Assembly: GCF_026151205.1 (NCBI RefSeq)
Contig: NC_087082.1
Location: 715,501 to 779,500, forward strand
Source of the DNA: Bolinopsis microptera
Taxonomy: Eukaryota > Ctenophora > Tentaculata > Lobata > Bolinopsidae
Direction of reading: 5' to 3'
DNA: 64,000 nt
Position 1 is the stretch's first letter. Every line of letters starts with the position of its first letter. This document shows, piece after piece, positions 28,443-37,792 of the stretch. The position numbers and the translations under genes are program-made. The notes beneath the pieces were generated by a model. The model was not told the origin of the DNA, ran no database searches, and saw only the letters and a list, made by a program, of their open reading frames with translations.

Positions 28443-29240
28443 TACATCTGTTTATATAATGCAAAAATTGTCTTCCAACTTCCTTATTACTAAATAAGCA
28501 GAATGGACAGTGATAGTGGTATCTTGTCAGCTTTTTATCATCCACATAGCAAAATGATGTTTCTTGCCGACAACCGTCAATATGACCAAGTCGTCTATTC
28601 GTTTAAACTTTTTCACATGGTCTTTACCATGACTACTGGGAATGCACAATCCTGGTCTACAGAGCAAACAGTTACCTGCATCTGTGACGAGGTCAGTTTC
28701 TGTAAGCGCTGGGTTGAACAGCAAATGCTTATACTCATCCATTACTTTCTTCTTGCATCTAATGAATTGGCCTCATCTAAGGTAAAATAATTAGATTAAT
28801 GAAAGTTCAGACTTCTTAGTATGTCTGCTTTGCAGGCGACAGTTTTTGAAGGAAAAAACAGTCTTAAAAATGTAATTTCTCAAAATGCGGTTCGTGATTA
28901 TGAACCAATGTAGCACGTAGGGTTCGACCTGCAACGCTTCCGGTTCAACCGGGTATGCCTGTTGACTCTTCAGTAACCACGTATACTGTTCAAACCAGTC
29001 ATCTAGGGAGCACTGACTTCAGAGGTAAGTGGATATGGGTACGTTTTCTTCATCTTGTCGCCAATGTAATGGACTATCTCATCTCGAACAATGGATACAA
29101 TTGACTTAGCTAGTCCTCTAATCAGAGGCTGAGAGGTATTGGTCAGAATTATACATAATAACTAATATCATACATCATAATATAATCAATAATACATTTA
29201 TGTAAATCGATGAGATGTACATCCCTTTTTACTTTTTTAG
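28443..29240 (-). repeat. segmental repeat copy A, right part
   Basis: This continues the segment interrupted by the gypsy insertion and matches 40650-41110 and further pieces up to about 41180. It holds the Cys-containing coding segment described next. The stretch from about 28905 to 29140 has no equivalent in the other copy. I see no gene in it. Confidence 0.65.
28527..28742 (-). CDS. Cys-containing exon of unknown gene, copy A
   Basis: The frame begins MDEYKHLLFNPALTETDLV and continues through CLLCRPGLCIPSSHGKDHVK and LVILTVVGKK. CxxC-x4-C followed by H could bind zinc, but only one pair plus a third Cys is present. The copy at 40740-40943 is clearly homologous but carries a one-base deletion after VVG that changes its end. 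A possible splice acceptor (TTACCTTAG) lies upstream. The family is unknown; the segment precedes the HSP70-like piece on the same strand and could be an exon of the same ancestral gene. Confidence 0.4.
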   Translation of the reverse strand: MDEYKHLLFNPALTETDLVTDAGNCLLCRPGLCIPSSHGKDHVKKFKRIDDLVILTVVGKKHHFAMWMIKS

Positions 29241-29600
29241 GCGGTGCGCTTCATCTATAAGAACGGCTCTTTTGATGAGATGTAACATATTTATTCTCAG
29301 TAGTTATTGAGTTATTGGAAGAATGATCGAATTTGCTGACTATATAAAAATCATATTTTCAAGTTTATTATAAACTTTTTCCCCATATATGTTTCTAATG
29401 ATTTCAATAAAATTTAAATTGTGATTAGAAATATATTTCCACTGCTATAAAAAACTTATCAAACTTATTATTATATTGAAAGTTCATGCAATGGAGAAGA
29501 TACAAGGTCTTAGAACTGGATTTCTTCCTAGCTGAGAATTATATTTTTACCTGTTTACTTCAGTTCCATTAGCACTATGTTTAGCTTAAACATCTCACCA
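29241..29600. repeat. copy of the 290-bp dispersed unit
   Basis: This piece corresponds to 4597-4860, 39010-39215 and 41350-41590 (landmarks ATTTCCACTGCTATAAAAAA and GAGAAGATACAAGGTC). No coding region is present. Confidence 0.6.
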
Positions 29601-29960
29601 CCAAAGATGTTGTGGTGGTTCCGTTTGACCCGGTGAAGTTCCTTCCATTGATTTTGTAAGGTAGCTCGCATTCCCGTGCGAGTTCTTGAGTCACTGCCGC
29701 TGACGCCCGATAAACTTTTTGGACTCTCGGATAAGATATGTCATCATAGTGGAGTGCTCGTATCCTGCCTTTCCTGTAGACAGGTCGATCGTCGACCGAA
29801 TGCACGTCTCGTTCCCGCCCCATGTGACAATAACTGGTTTTCCGTCTTGAAATTCTGCTACCACCGTTGTGGTGGTCCCAAGGTCGTTAGGTCGATGCCC
29901 AACAATCTCTCCGGCACTGTTTGCAGGACACGGAATCGTTCTTAATCTAGTGGTATCAAT
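29601..29960 (-). pseudogene. HSP70-like ATPase N-terminal fragment with frameshifts
   Basis: Read on the minus strand, one frame gives GIDLTTLG and another, after a one-base shift, gives TTTTVVAEFQDGKPVIVTWG. These are the phosphate-1 region of the HSP70/actin ATPase fold (GIDLGTT...). Downstream, KKFIGRQ corresponds to the conserved K-x-x-IGR segment. A further frame change precedes CELPYKINGRNFTGSNGTT. At least two frameshifts and a stop make it a pseudogene. Other HSP70-like pieces lie at 23.2, 37.8-38.4 and 40.2-40.4 kb. Confidence 0.6.
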
Positions 29961-30017
29961 GTTATGCCGATTACATTGTTAAACTCGCCACCTTGGGTTT
30001 CAAGTGAATAATAATAA

Positions 30018-30370
30018 GGCAACTTGTACGAACACCGATGGGACAGTAAGACAACATTAAGACACATTAAGACAACAATAAGACAACATTAAGACACCAA
30101 TAAGACACATTAACACAAAAATAAGACAACATTAAGACACCAATAAGACAACATTAAGACAACATTAACGCAACAAACACCAATAAGACAACAAACGATA
30201 AGACAACATTAAGACAACATTAAGACACCAATAAGACAACATTAAGACAACATTAACGCAACAAACACCAATAAGACAACAAACGATAAGACAACATTAA
30301 GACAACATTAAGGCATCATTAAGGCAACATTAAGACAACATTAAAGCAACAAATTCGTTTAAGACAACAA
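30018..30370. repeat. left terminal inverted repeat with tandem 11-bp subrepeats
   Basis: After about 36 unique bases the end consists of imperfect copies of TAAGACAACAT with variants (TAAGACACCAA, TAACGCAACAA). It has a higher-order repetition: a block of about 80 bases is repeated, at 30140-30205 and 30220-30290. The complement appears at the right end. Such arrays may bind transposase cooperatively. Confidence 0.9.
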
Positions 30371-30539
30371 ATTATGTATAACAGTATAACACTATATCTT
30401 CGAATATATTTTACTTTGTCAAATTATATTTTACTTCATCAACTGAGTTAGAGTAATACGAAATTGTGACTTAAACTCTGAAAATGAAATAATTAGGTCT
30501 CATTATTTATCAGGTAATACAAATCTACAGAGCAATAAA

Positions 30540-31487
30540 TTAATCAAAAATTCTTCTGAATAGGGCTGGGATATCTTGGTTGAAGGCTTTCCTCACGGAG
30601 GCGTTGTCTCTTGTCAGTCCGTATCGCTTACACCACATAAATTCTGACAAGGCTACAGTCATGGCTGCTGAATCCGTTCGGGTACGACCGGTTCCTCTTC
30701 GCATGTGGTTCTTAGCGTGGAACCACATCCCTTCGCAGCTGTTGGTGTGAACACCAGTGACCGGGTCCACAAATCCTCGACTATGGTTGACAACTTGATG
30801 AGGAAATCCGTGGTGTTGCAGGGCGTTATAACCTTTCCACTTGTCGGTGAGAATAGTTGTACCCGGTAGAACGTGCTCCTTGATGAGTGTGATTAGGGTG
30901 TTGTGATCGCGTCGATTGCCGGTACACTCCACTAAGAAGCATTCGCCAGTAGTCCTACAGAACCCACCCAGCACCCATTTTCCGACTACACGTCGACCTC
31001 TGTTATATTTTCGTTTACCGAATTTGGATTCGTCAATCTCCACTATACAGCCGACCCCACCAATCTTTCTACGTGCACCGTTGTCGAACAGGTCTTCAAG
31101 CATGCAATTTCGGATCGAGGAGAAGATGGACCGTACACAGCCGGTGCTGATGGTTATGATCCGTGCTACGTCGCAGACACTCAGTCGGTTGCAGAACAGC
31201 CAGATGATGTGGAGGAATACGGAGAAGGGTAGCTTGCGTTTGTGGAGGATACTCCCGGTTCTCACTGAGCAGAAGTGGTCGATGTCTGAAGAAGTGTCTG
31301 AACACTGCCAGCAGTAGCCGTCTGTGTACTTGCTCGTTGGGCATTTCTTCAAGGTCATAAAGTTGTTGCACTCTTCACAAGTTTGGAAAGGTCGCAGCAT
31401 TCCGATATCCAAGCAGTACTGTAGACATTCCGTTTCCGATGATAGTGATCCGCGTCTTAGCTCTTCGTAGGAGGGAAGGGAGTTCAT
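30540..31487 (-). CDS. IS1595/ISXO2-type DDE transposase, 315 aa
   Basis: It is expected to cut and rejoin the transposon ends. Residues 36-65 contain a zinc ribbon (CEECNNF ... CWQC), typical of IS1595-family N-termini. A helix-turn-helix-like stretch follows (LSVCDVARIITISTG). The catalytic region begins IVEIDESKFGKRKYNRGRR (first D at about 152), continues to TTILTDKWKGYNAL (second D), and ends VHTNSCEGMWFHAKNHMRR, where the E/N of the third acidic position lies beside HTN. Length matches bacterial ISXO2 and animal Merlin enzymes (about 250-320). The frame is intact. It reads outward to the left end of the element; its 5' end faces the 79-bp repeats. Confidence 0.9.
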   Translation of the reverse strand: MNSLPSYEELRRGSLSSETECLQYCLDIGMLRPFQTCEECNNFMTLKKCPTSKYTDGYCWQCSDTSSDIDHFCSVRTGSILHKRKLPFSVFLHIIWLFCNRLSVCDVARIITISTGCVRSIFSSIRNCMLEDLFDNGARRKIGGVGCIVEIDESKFGKRKYNRGRRVVGKWVLGGFCRTTGECFLVECTGNRRDHNTLITLIKEHVLPGTTILTDKWKGYNALQHHGFPHQVVNHSRGFVDPVTGVHTNSCEGMWFHAKNHMRRGTGRTRTDSAAMTVALSEFMWCKRYGLTRDNASVRKAFNQDIPALFRRIFD

Positions 31488-31544
31488 GTTGTATCGTTAG
31501 ATAAAGTGTTGGTTTGATGGCCTCTATTAATACTATTTGTCACG

Positions 31545-31850
31545 TGAGCAGAACACGAACATCGGCCTCATTAATACCAAACGATCTAATCATGACGTGA
31601 ACTGTTCGATTAATACCACATTCCATAAGAACACGAACAACGGCCCTCATTAATACCACACGATCTGGTCATGACGTGAACTGTTCGATTAATACCACAT
31701 TCCATAAGAACACGAACAACGGCCCTCATTAATACCACACGATCTGGTCATGACGTGAACTGTTCGATTAATACCACATTCCATAAGAACACGAACAACG
31801 GCCCTCATTAATACCACACGATCTGGTCATGACGTGAACTGTACAATTAC
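31545..31850. promoter_or_regulatory. 79-bp direct repeats between divergent transposon genes
   Basis: The unit beginning CATAAGAACACGAACAACGG recurs exactly 79 bases apart at 31624, 31703 and 31782, with a diverged copy before them. Each unit contains TCATGACGTGA and ATTAATACCAC in two places. The array lies between the 5' ends of the two genes of the element. It could serve as enhancer, transposase-binding iterons or a bidirectional promoter; this is inference. Confidence 0.8.
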
Positions 31851-32032
31851 AAGCTGCGATCTGAGAATCGCTAACAAGATGTTACATTATTATCTGAGGT
31901 GATTTGACATGTGATGCATCGTAAAAAGTTGAGTGAGCCAGATGTCATTTAAAGTCACGTGAGCCATGGTGATGACGCGATCCAGGAGAAGTGATCTCGC
32001 TAACAAGATGTGACATAACAGTAGTTATATAG

Positions 32033-32068
32033 TATATAAACGAATGGAACTCACAGTCGATATCAGTT
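32033..32068 (+). promoter_or_regulatory. candidate TATA box and initiator for the CCHC/Pro-Ala gene
   Basis: TATATAAA at 32033-32040 is followed 30 bases later by TCAGTT at 32063-32068, a good animal initiator match and spacing. The ATG at 32117 lies about 50 bases further on. Confidence 0.55.
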
Positions 32069-32116
32069 ATCTGAATCGTTTACTAATCACATCCATCTGA
32101 CTTTTGTACAACTGCT

Positions 32117-33076
32117 ATGGTTACTAGACGAGGAACCCGTTACAGCCGACCTACTCCTGCACCGAAGTGTGCCCATTGTGCTTCTACTGGACACGTCGCG
32201 ACCTCCTGTCCTAGGACAAGTTACATCGCTCCTTCTCTTCCTTCACTCAAATGCTCCAGTTGCGTCCTTGTTGCCAGAAGTGGCTACTCTGATGAACCTC
32301 TTACCCATCAGATTATCCTTACTATCGACCCTTGCCTTGCTCATGCATCCTCAACATCTCGCCCTTCTAGACCTACTACCTCTCTTTCACGTCGACCTCG
32401 ACTCAACCTCCCTGGCATTCCTCCCCCAGCTCCTAGACTGTCTTCTGCTCCATCCACTTCCTCAACTGCATCCAATCCTGCTTCCCCGCCACCTCCTGCA
32501 GCTCCAGCAGCTCCAGCAACCCCTCCTCCAGCAGCTCCAGCAACCCCTCCTCCAGCAGCTCCAGCAACCCCTCCTCCAGCAGCTCCAGCAACCCCTCCTC
32601 CAGCAGCTCCAGCAGCTCCGGCGACCCCTCCTCCCGCAGCTCCGGCGACCCCTCCTCCCGCAGCTCCGGCGACCCCTCCAGCAGCTCCAGCGACCCCTCC
32701 TCCAGCAGCTCCAGCGACCCCTCCTCCAGCAGCTCCAGTGACCCCTCCTCCTGCAGCTCCGGCGACCCCTCCTCCCGCAGCCCCAAATACACCACCTCCT
32801 CCAGCAGCTCGTCGGACACGAGTGAGGAACATCAGCATTGACGGAGCTTTGGTTGAATACAGGACAATACTCAACTTGACCATCAACGGGAAATCTCTTT
32901 CAACAGTCCTAGAAGAAAGAGGCATTTGTCGATCGCACTTCTACAGAAAAAGGTGCATTGCAGAAGCAGCACTCGTGGACAGACAATCCCTTGAGAGCTC
33001 GTTCCTGCAGCTACGTAAAGTAACGCTCCAAACCCAGCGGCAAAAGATATCTGCAACAGAAAACATAGAGACCTAA
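32117..33076 (+). CDS. accessory protein of the IS1595/Merlin-type element: CCHC knuckle, Pro/Ala repeats, basic C-terminus, 319 aa
   Basis: Residues 19-32 form a zinc knuckle (CAHCASTGHVATSC, C-x2-C-x4-H-x4-C). A Ser/Pro-rich stretch follows. Residues about 123-230 are repeats of APATPPPA in 10-12 copies. The C-terminal 90 residues are non-repetitive: ISIDGALVEYRTILNLTING, then LEERGICRSHFYRKRCIAEA, which looks like a helix-turn-helix. No stop interrupts it. The gene is divergent from the transposase and lies wholly inside the inverted repeats, so it belongs to the transposon. A nucleic-acid-binding, element-specific role (end recognition or regulation) is my inference. The repeats lengthen shadow frames on both strands, which I ignore. 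Confidence 0.8.
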   Translation: MVTRRGTRYSRPTPAPKCAHCASTGHVATSCPRTSYIAPSLPSLKCSSCVLVARSGYSDEPLTHQIILTIDPCLAHASSTSRPSRPTTSLSRRPRLNLPGIPPPAPRLSSAPSTSSTASNPASPPPPAAPAAPATPPPAAPATPPPAAPATPPPAAPATPPPAAPAAPATPPPAAPATPPPAAPATPPAAPATPPPAAPATPPPAAPVTPPPAAPATPPPAAPNTPPPPAARRTRVRNISIDGALVEYRTILNLTINGKSLSTVLEERGICRSHFYRKRCIAEAALVDRQSLESSFLQLRKVTLQTQRQKISATENIET

Positions 33077-33339
33077 CACGCCTTTATGCTCAAGGAAACG
33101 CCCTAAAGCCTAAAACTCGTTATTAAGATATTTGTTTTATTCTATATTGTAAACCAGTTATTTCAGTATCAATTTATCATCATTATATTGTAAACCAGTT
33201 ATTTCATTTAAATCAATTAAGCATCAATTTAAATTTCCGACTTTTAACTAGCAGTCCAAAGTATCTTAACAGATAATTTCAAAAATCTGTGTACTGCGGC
33301 AATGAAATCACGGCCGTATATTACATATTCTAAACATTT

Positions 33340-33796
33340 TGTTGCATTAATGTAGTCTTAAACGAGTTTGTTGTCTTAATGTTGTCTTAAATGAGTTTGT
33401 TGTTTTAATGTTGTCTTAATGTTGTCTTAATTGAGTTTGTTGTCTTAATGTTGTCTTAATGTTGTCTTAATGTTGTCTTAATATTTTATCCTATTTTGTT
33501 GTCTTATCGGTGTTTGTTGTCTTAATCTTGTCTTATTGTTGTCTTATTGTTGTCTTATTGTTGCCTTAATGTTGTCTTAATGTTGCCTTAATGTTGTCTT
33601 AATGTTTGCTTTAATGTTGCCTTAATGTTGCCTTAATGTTGTCTTAATGTTGTCTTATCGTTTGTTGTCTTATTGGTGTTTGTTGCGTTAACGTTGTCTT
33701 ATTGTTGTCTTAATGTTGTCTTAATGTTGTCTTATTGTTGTCTTAATGTTGTCTTAATGTTGTCTTACTGTCCCATCGGTGTTCGTACAAGTTGCC
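33340..33796. repeat. right terminal inverted repeat with tandem 11-bp subrepeats
   Basis: Imperfect units of TGTTGTCTTAA run for about 420 bases. They are followed by the unique terminal CTGTCCCATCGGTGTTCG and a terminal GTTGCC. It is about 100 bases longer than the left array. Confidence 0.9.
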
Positions 33797-34560
33797 AATA
33801 ATATAACAGCTCCCATGAATAATGCTTTTTCTAGCTTCGACTCCGTGGAGAGGAGCAACTTAAAATTCTTAAGAAAAGTCATTAACGTTTGAAAGTTCCC
33901 ATTGTGTTCGAGAAGGTAATGGACTGGGTCCTAACATTGTGTTTTATGATTTGTCCCGAGTCATCTGGTCTCCAAAAGACAACGTGGTCTGCATAATGAG
34001 ATAATGTTATTTCTTGGCAAATAAATGTGTTAAAAGATCAATAAAAGTCAGCTTTTTTGAAGATTAACAAAAACCTATATTCCTTCGCAATACAAACTGT
34101 GGCAGAAGAGTGATCTAAAAACAGATATTAAAAAATAAGCGCATAATTTAGGTGCTGCTTGAACAAATAATTCTATAATTCGAATAAAATCATGCTCAAC
34201 CTAGTGCTTTACTGTAACTGATTTTTCTTTTTAGTAATTAACACAAATAATAATAAAATCAAATATTTTGACTTCGATCTTAATTCAAACTTGACTCTCA
34301 AGTGTTTTCAGGTCCGGGGTTTATAAATTATCATATCCTCCCATTTTATAACTCTATTATTCAGTTTGTAACTTTCAAACTGTTAAACTCAGCTGGTTAG
34401 CTCTAAGCTCTGTCAAACATGTTTAGTGTTTACTTTGAATAGCCCTCCTCCGATAATGCTTGTGCACTGTTTAGGGGACGCTGGACTGTTTAATTATTCT
34501 TCATATATTTTTTTATGATGCTTGTGTTGAAGGGAAATCATTTAAATTTAACCCTAGCAC
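33797..34560. repeat. dispersed repeat, first of three copies
   Basis: This segment (landmarks AATAATATAACAGCTCCCATG and GTTTTCAGGTCCGGGGTT) recurs at 38404-39000 and 41706-42600. The transposon at 30018-33796 inserted exactly at its left border region. I see no intact coding region. A short minus-strand frame at the left edge may relate to HSP70-like sequence but is too short to support. Confidence 0.65.
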
Positions 34561-34828
34561 AGCTCTGCGCGCCTAAACTAAAATGCCGAAAGAACACTTC
34601 CTATACTTAACACCTAAACGTACTATAATATCCAGTACAATACTCTTTAATACTACCCTTTCTTCCCCGTCTTTCTCCTTTCTTTATATTCAGATCCTCT
34701 TTTCCACTTTATACGAAGGAGTACAAATAAAACACTTCAATATAAGTAACAGAAATAGGAAACAAAAATTTATCAAAATGTGAAATAAATAAAGGATAAA
34801 ACAAGTCATCTTCTTTGTTCTTGCTTCA

Positions 34829-35131
34829 TCACCATGCTCCTCGCGCATTAGGGTCGTCAAGTGGCGGTGAAGCCGGAGATTCCTGGTACGGAGAAGTCTG
34901 GTAAGTACTGGGGGATGAAGGTCTCTGAAAGTATGCCGGCAGTTGAGTATCCATCCGCATCTCAAAGCTTGCTGCTTGATCTGCATAAAACTCAATTTCT
35001 ACGCGTAAGTCTCTGATGGTTCGTTCGGCTCTCCTCAACTTTTTCTTTAAAGCCTCAAGTTCCCTCAGGTCGTCAGAATACGCTGTTGTTAGCGAAGATA
35101 CGGCCTTGATAAAGTCTCTCGACGTAGCCAT
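34829..35131 (-). CDS. coiled-coil ORF, 100 aa, unknown
   Basis: The frame starts MATSRDFIKAVSSLTTAYSD, has a basic/acidic coiled coil (LEALKKKLRRAERTIRDLRV) at about residues 27-60 and a Ser/Pro/Tyr-rich tail. The composition and the neighbouring Gag-like fragments on the same strand suggest an accessory or structural ORF of a retroelement, but I recognise no family. A shadow frame on the same strand overlaps it. Confidence 0.4.
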   Translation of the reverse strand: MATSRDFIKAVSSLTTAYSDDLRELEALKKKLRRAERTIRDLRVEIEFYADQAASFEMRMDTQLPAYFQRPSSPSTYQTSPYQESPASPPLDDPNARGAW

Positions 35132-35316
35132 TTTAACTTAAGGAGGGAAAAAGGGTTAGAAAAATAATAAAAAGAGGTGTTTAAGTGGTAACAGGTGTAA
35201 GATGGTGGTTCTGGGAATGAATGCCGTGGTCCTTTATATTGATACCCCTCCTGGGTGTTTTGTTCTTGGATGTTGTTTTGGGTTGTTACTGGTTGGTTAG
35301 AAACAGTTCTGGCCAG
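35132..35316 (-). pseudogene. Gag-like coding remnant downstream of foldback element
   Basis: A minus-strand frame reads VSNQPVTTQNNIQEQNTQEG and continues at low complexity. It lies just where the Gag-like frame at 36242-36597 would continue if the foldback element were removed. It is therefore probably the 3' part of that gene, but there is no conserved domain to prove it. Confidence 0.35.
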
Positions 35317-36241
35317 TTGGTAGATCACCGACCGGCTATAAGCCGGCTACTAACCGGCTATAAGCCGGCTTATAGCCGGCTACAATTTTTATAGCCGGCT
35401 ATAAGCCGGCTTATAGCCGGTTAGTAGCCGCTTACATTTGTTGTTGAGCGACGGCTATTAGCCGGTTATAAGCCTGATATTAGCCGTTTTGGTATTAAAA
35501 GTGGTTATAAGCCGGCTATAAGCCGGCTATAAGCCGGTTATATGATATTAACTCAACTACATCGTACTGAACGATAGTCAGGAGCCGGCTATAAGAAATT
35601 CAGTGAAAACGGCTATTAGCCGGTTATAAGCCGGCTATTAGCCGTTTAGGTATCGAAAGTGGTTATAAGCCGGCTATAAGCCGGTTATAAGATATTAACT
35701 CAGTTCAGTACGATGAAGTTAAGTTAATATCTTATAGCCGGCTTATAGCCGGCTTATAACCACTTTCGATACCTAAACGGCTAATAGCCGGCTTATAACC
35801 GGCTAATAGCTGTTTTCGCTGAATTTCTTATAGCCGGCTCCTGACTATTGTTCAGTACGATGAAGTTGAGTTAATATCTTATAACCGGCTTATAACCACT
35901 TTCGATACCTAAACGGCTAATAGCCGGCTTATAACCGGCTAATAGCTGTTTTCGCTGAATTTCTTATAGCCGGCTCCTGACTATTGTTCAGTACAATGAA
36001 GTTGAGTTAATATCTTATAACCGGCTTATAGCCGGCTTATAGCCGGCTTATAACCACTTTCGATACCTAAACGGCTAATAGCCGGCTTATAACCGGCTAA
36101 TAGCCGTCGCTCAACAACAAATGTAAGCGGCTACTAACCGGCTATAAGCCGGCTTATAGCCGGCTATAAAAATTGTAGCCGGCTATAAGCCGGTTTATAG
36201 CCGGCTTATAACCGGCTTATAGCCGGTCGGTGATCTACCAA
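35317..36241. mobile_element. 925-bp foldback element made of GGCTTATAGCC-type palindromes
   Basis: The ends TTGGTAGATCACCGACCGG and CCGGTCGGTGATCTACCAA are perfect inverted repeats. The arms consist of dozens of 9-11-base palindromic units (AGCCGGCTATA, GGCTTATAACC). The middle has a direct repeat of about 120 bases (GTTCAGTACGATGAAGTTGA blocks near 35706, 35850, 35988). The whole can fold into a long, branched hairpin. It interrupts a Gag-like frame. No protein is encoded. Confidence 0.85.
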
Positions 36242-36597
36242 TTTCCCACAATTTGGTTCACTGCCAATTGATCCATCCGAAGAGATATGTCGTCTAACCG
36301 CTGCCAGATCTGGTCTTTTTCCAGCTTAAAACTCCCGTTGTCCTCCTGGTACGTTACCACATTGACTGGCTTTATTGATGCCGTTTGGCATCCATGTAAG
36401 GTGATCGCTGCATCCAACAGCTGCTCCATTTTGAGCTCTTGTAGTTCCCTTAGCCGCGATGCTAGATAGGAGTCGTTGATGTTGGCGATAAAAAACGATT
36501 CTCTGAGAGACCCGTTTCTCATAGCATCATTGTCTGGATAAGCCTTCTTTGCCAGTTTGTGTAACTGGCAGTTGCATTTTATATCCTCAAACTACAC
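36242..36597 (-). pseudogene. retrotransposon Gag-like fragment
   Basis: On the minus strand the frame reads LHKLAKKAYPDNDAMRNGSL and continues with ESFFIANINDSYLASRLREL. The pattern (LA-x-x-AYP, F-x-x-x-L/I-x-D) is that of the capsid-like domain of Ty3/BEL-type Gag proteins. A segment with MEQLLDAAITLHG follows. The frame is cut at 36241 by the foldback element, and its 5' part is missing or displaced to 37137-37357. No zinc knuckle or pol gene is present nearby. Confidence 0.6.
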
Positions 36598-37033
36598 AAT
36601 TTAAACTTAGGCATATATAGTGTAGACTTTCTGTCACAACAAGACTGTAACCCATAGTAACAAACACAAACAGAACCCCTAACGTCTGCTAATAATTTTC
36701 TTCTGATCCTCATATGAGCCCTGTCTCTAAAAACTCAACTGAACTAGCGTTTTGGTGTGTGCAAAAGCTTTCAGCCACGCACATTCCCTGCCCCGTTAGT
36801 TACCTGTCCCTTCAAAATCAAACTAACAGTCAAGGACAAAAAGTCATACACCAAATGAGCATTATATTTTTATAAATTGTTTTACTTCTCTTTATTCTGT
36901 AAAATGTGCTAAAAATTAAATTTCTTGTTTCATTGAAATTTCTTGTTTCATTGAAAACTCGAGGTGGTATTCCCAGATTCCTTCTGTCCGAAGTCTTTTT
37001 CTGTTGCGTAGTTCCGTTATGTACCGTTCTCTG
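36598..37033 (-). pseudogene. non-coding interval with a short Arg-rich frame
   Basis: From 36598 to about 36960 I see nothing coding. From about 36960 rightward to 37130 a minus-strand frame encodes LDELIAQIRRAERLGRNRER and IWEYHLEF, a basic helical stretch that may continue the Gag-like protein after a frameshift. Evidence is limited. Confidence 0.35.
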
Positions 37034-37357
37034 TTACGGCCTAGCCTTTCTGCACGTCTGATTTGGGCGATGAGTTCGTCTAAATCGCCTTGCATAAGTA
37101 ACGAGTTGAACTGTTCTCGAGATCCCTTCTAGTGCCTTGTCCTCCAGCAAGCTTATTAGAAGGTCCGCTTGTTCATTTGCCGGACAGTTAATGGATCTGG
37201 AGTACGCCCGGAACCGTTGTAGGTATAGATCCAGGTCCATCCCGCTCTTAAACTGTGGTGGTGCTCTTATGAACATCGGGTTGAGACGCTGTGGCATTCT
37301 AGCTGCGGCTGCAGCAGCTGCTGCTGGGGCGTTGTTGCCATGTTGTTGATCGGCCAT
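37034..37357 (-). pseudogene. Gag-like N-terminal fragment with poly-Ala
   Basis: The frame begins MADQQHGNNAPAAAAAAAAR, followed by PQFKSGMDLDLYLQRFRAYS and NEQADLLISLLEDKALEGIS. The latter is the typical start of retrotransposon Gag capsid-like domains (F-x-G-x-D-x-x-x-x-L-x-x-F). After about residue 85 the reading frame leaves the domain, and the next part of Gag is found only at 36242-36597. The element is therefore rearranged. Confidence 0.6.
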
Positions 37358-37792
37358 TCCCTGTTGGGGTATTTGGTTAGTAACTGGTTCACTGATTGTT
37401 TCAGGGGTGGTTCCACACTATGATCATGTGTGAAACCATTAGAGATATTTAATGTGTATAAATATATACACAGATTGATTTGTAACTTTGTGTTTCGCCA
37501 TGATAATTTTTATGAATCAACAGAGATCAATTATAGACGTAAGGTAATACCAATTGTAAAATTATCTATTTAGTTCAAACCCCTTTATATATATATGTTT
37601 TTTTAATTTTTTTTTCATTTACTTAAAAAAATATCCCAAATCAACTGAAAGTAAAACCTTTTTTAAACCAATATATTAAAAAAATACCCGAAATAACCAT
37701 AATATTCCCTTTTACACGCTGTTTAAAGTCTTCCCACAAAAGCATGGGTCATGCTGTTTTTCTAGTTCTCCTCCCCGGAGTCCGTTGATAGG
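37358..37792. other. AT-rich interval, no gene
   Basis: It has long T and A runs and no coding region. A short direct repetition of ATATAT at 37585-37600 and TTTTTT-rich tracts dominate. Confidence 0.5.

Larger units (their letters stand above)
30018..33796. mobile_element. 3779-bp DNA transposon, IS1595/Merlin-type, with long repeat-rich inverted ends
   Basis: The outer ends are exact inverted copies beginning GGCAACTTGTACGAACACCG and continuing with GATGGGACAGTAAGACAAC. They run into subterminal arrays of (TTAAGACAACA)n at 30050-30370 and its complement at 33340-33780. The flanks rejoin to the uninterrupted repeat at 38404-38425, with AATAA as the likely 5-base duplication; the AAT-repeat context blurs the exact length. 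Inside are a minus-strand transposase and a divergent plus-strand ORF separated by 79-bp direct repeats. Confidence 0.9.

Noticed and set aside
30050-30370. Telomere-like repeat array
   Set aside because: The units (TTAAGACAACA) are not telomeric and are mirrored at the other end of a transposon.
32341-32925. Long frames antisense to and overlapping the Pro/Ala-repeat gene (Gly/Ala/Val-rich and Leu/Glu-rich)
   Set aside because: They arise from the tandem CCAGCAGCTCC-type repeats being open in several frames. They have no non-repetitive domain, whereas the plus-strand frame has a zinc knuckle and a structured C-terminus.
35331-36232. Centromeric-type satellite
   Set aside because: The array is short, symmetric and bounded by a perfect inverted repeat inside a coding frame, which fits a foldback insertion better.
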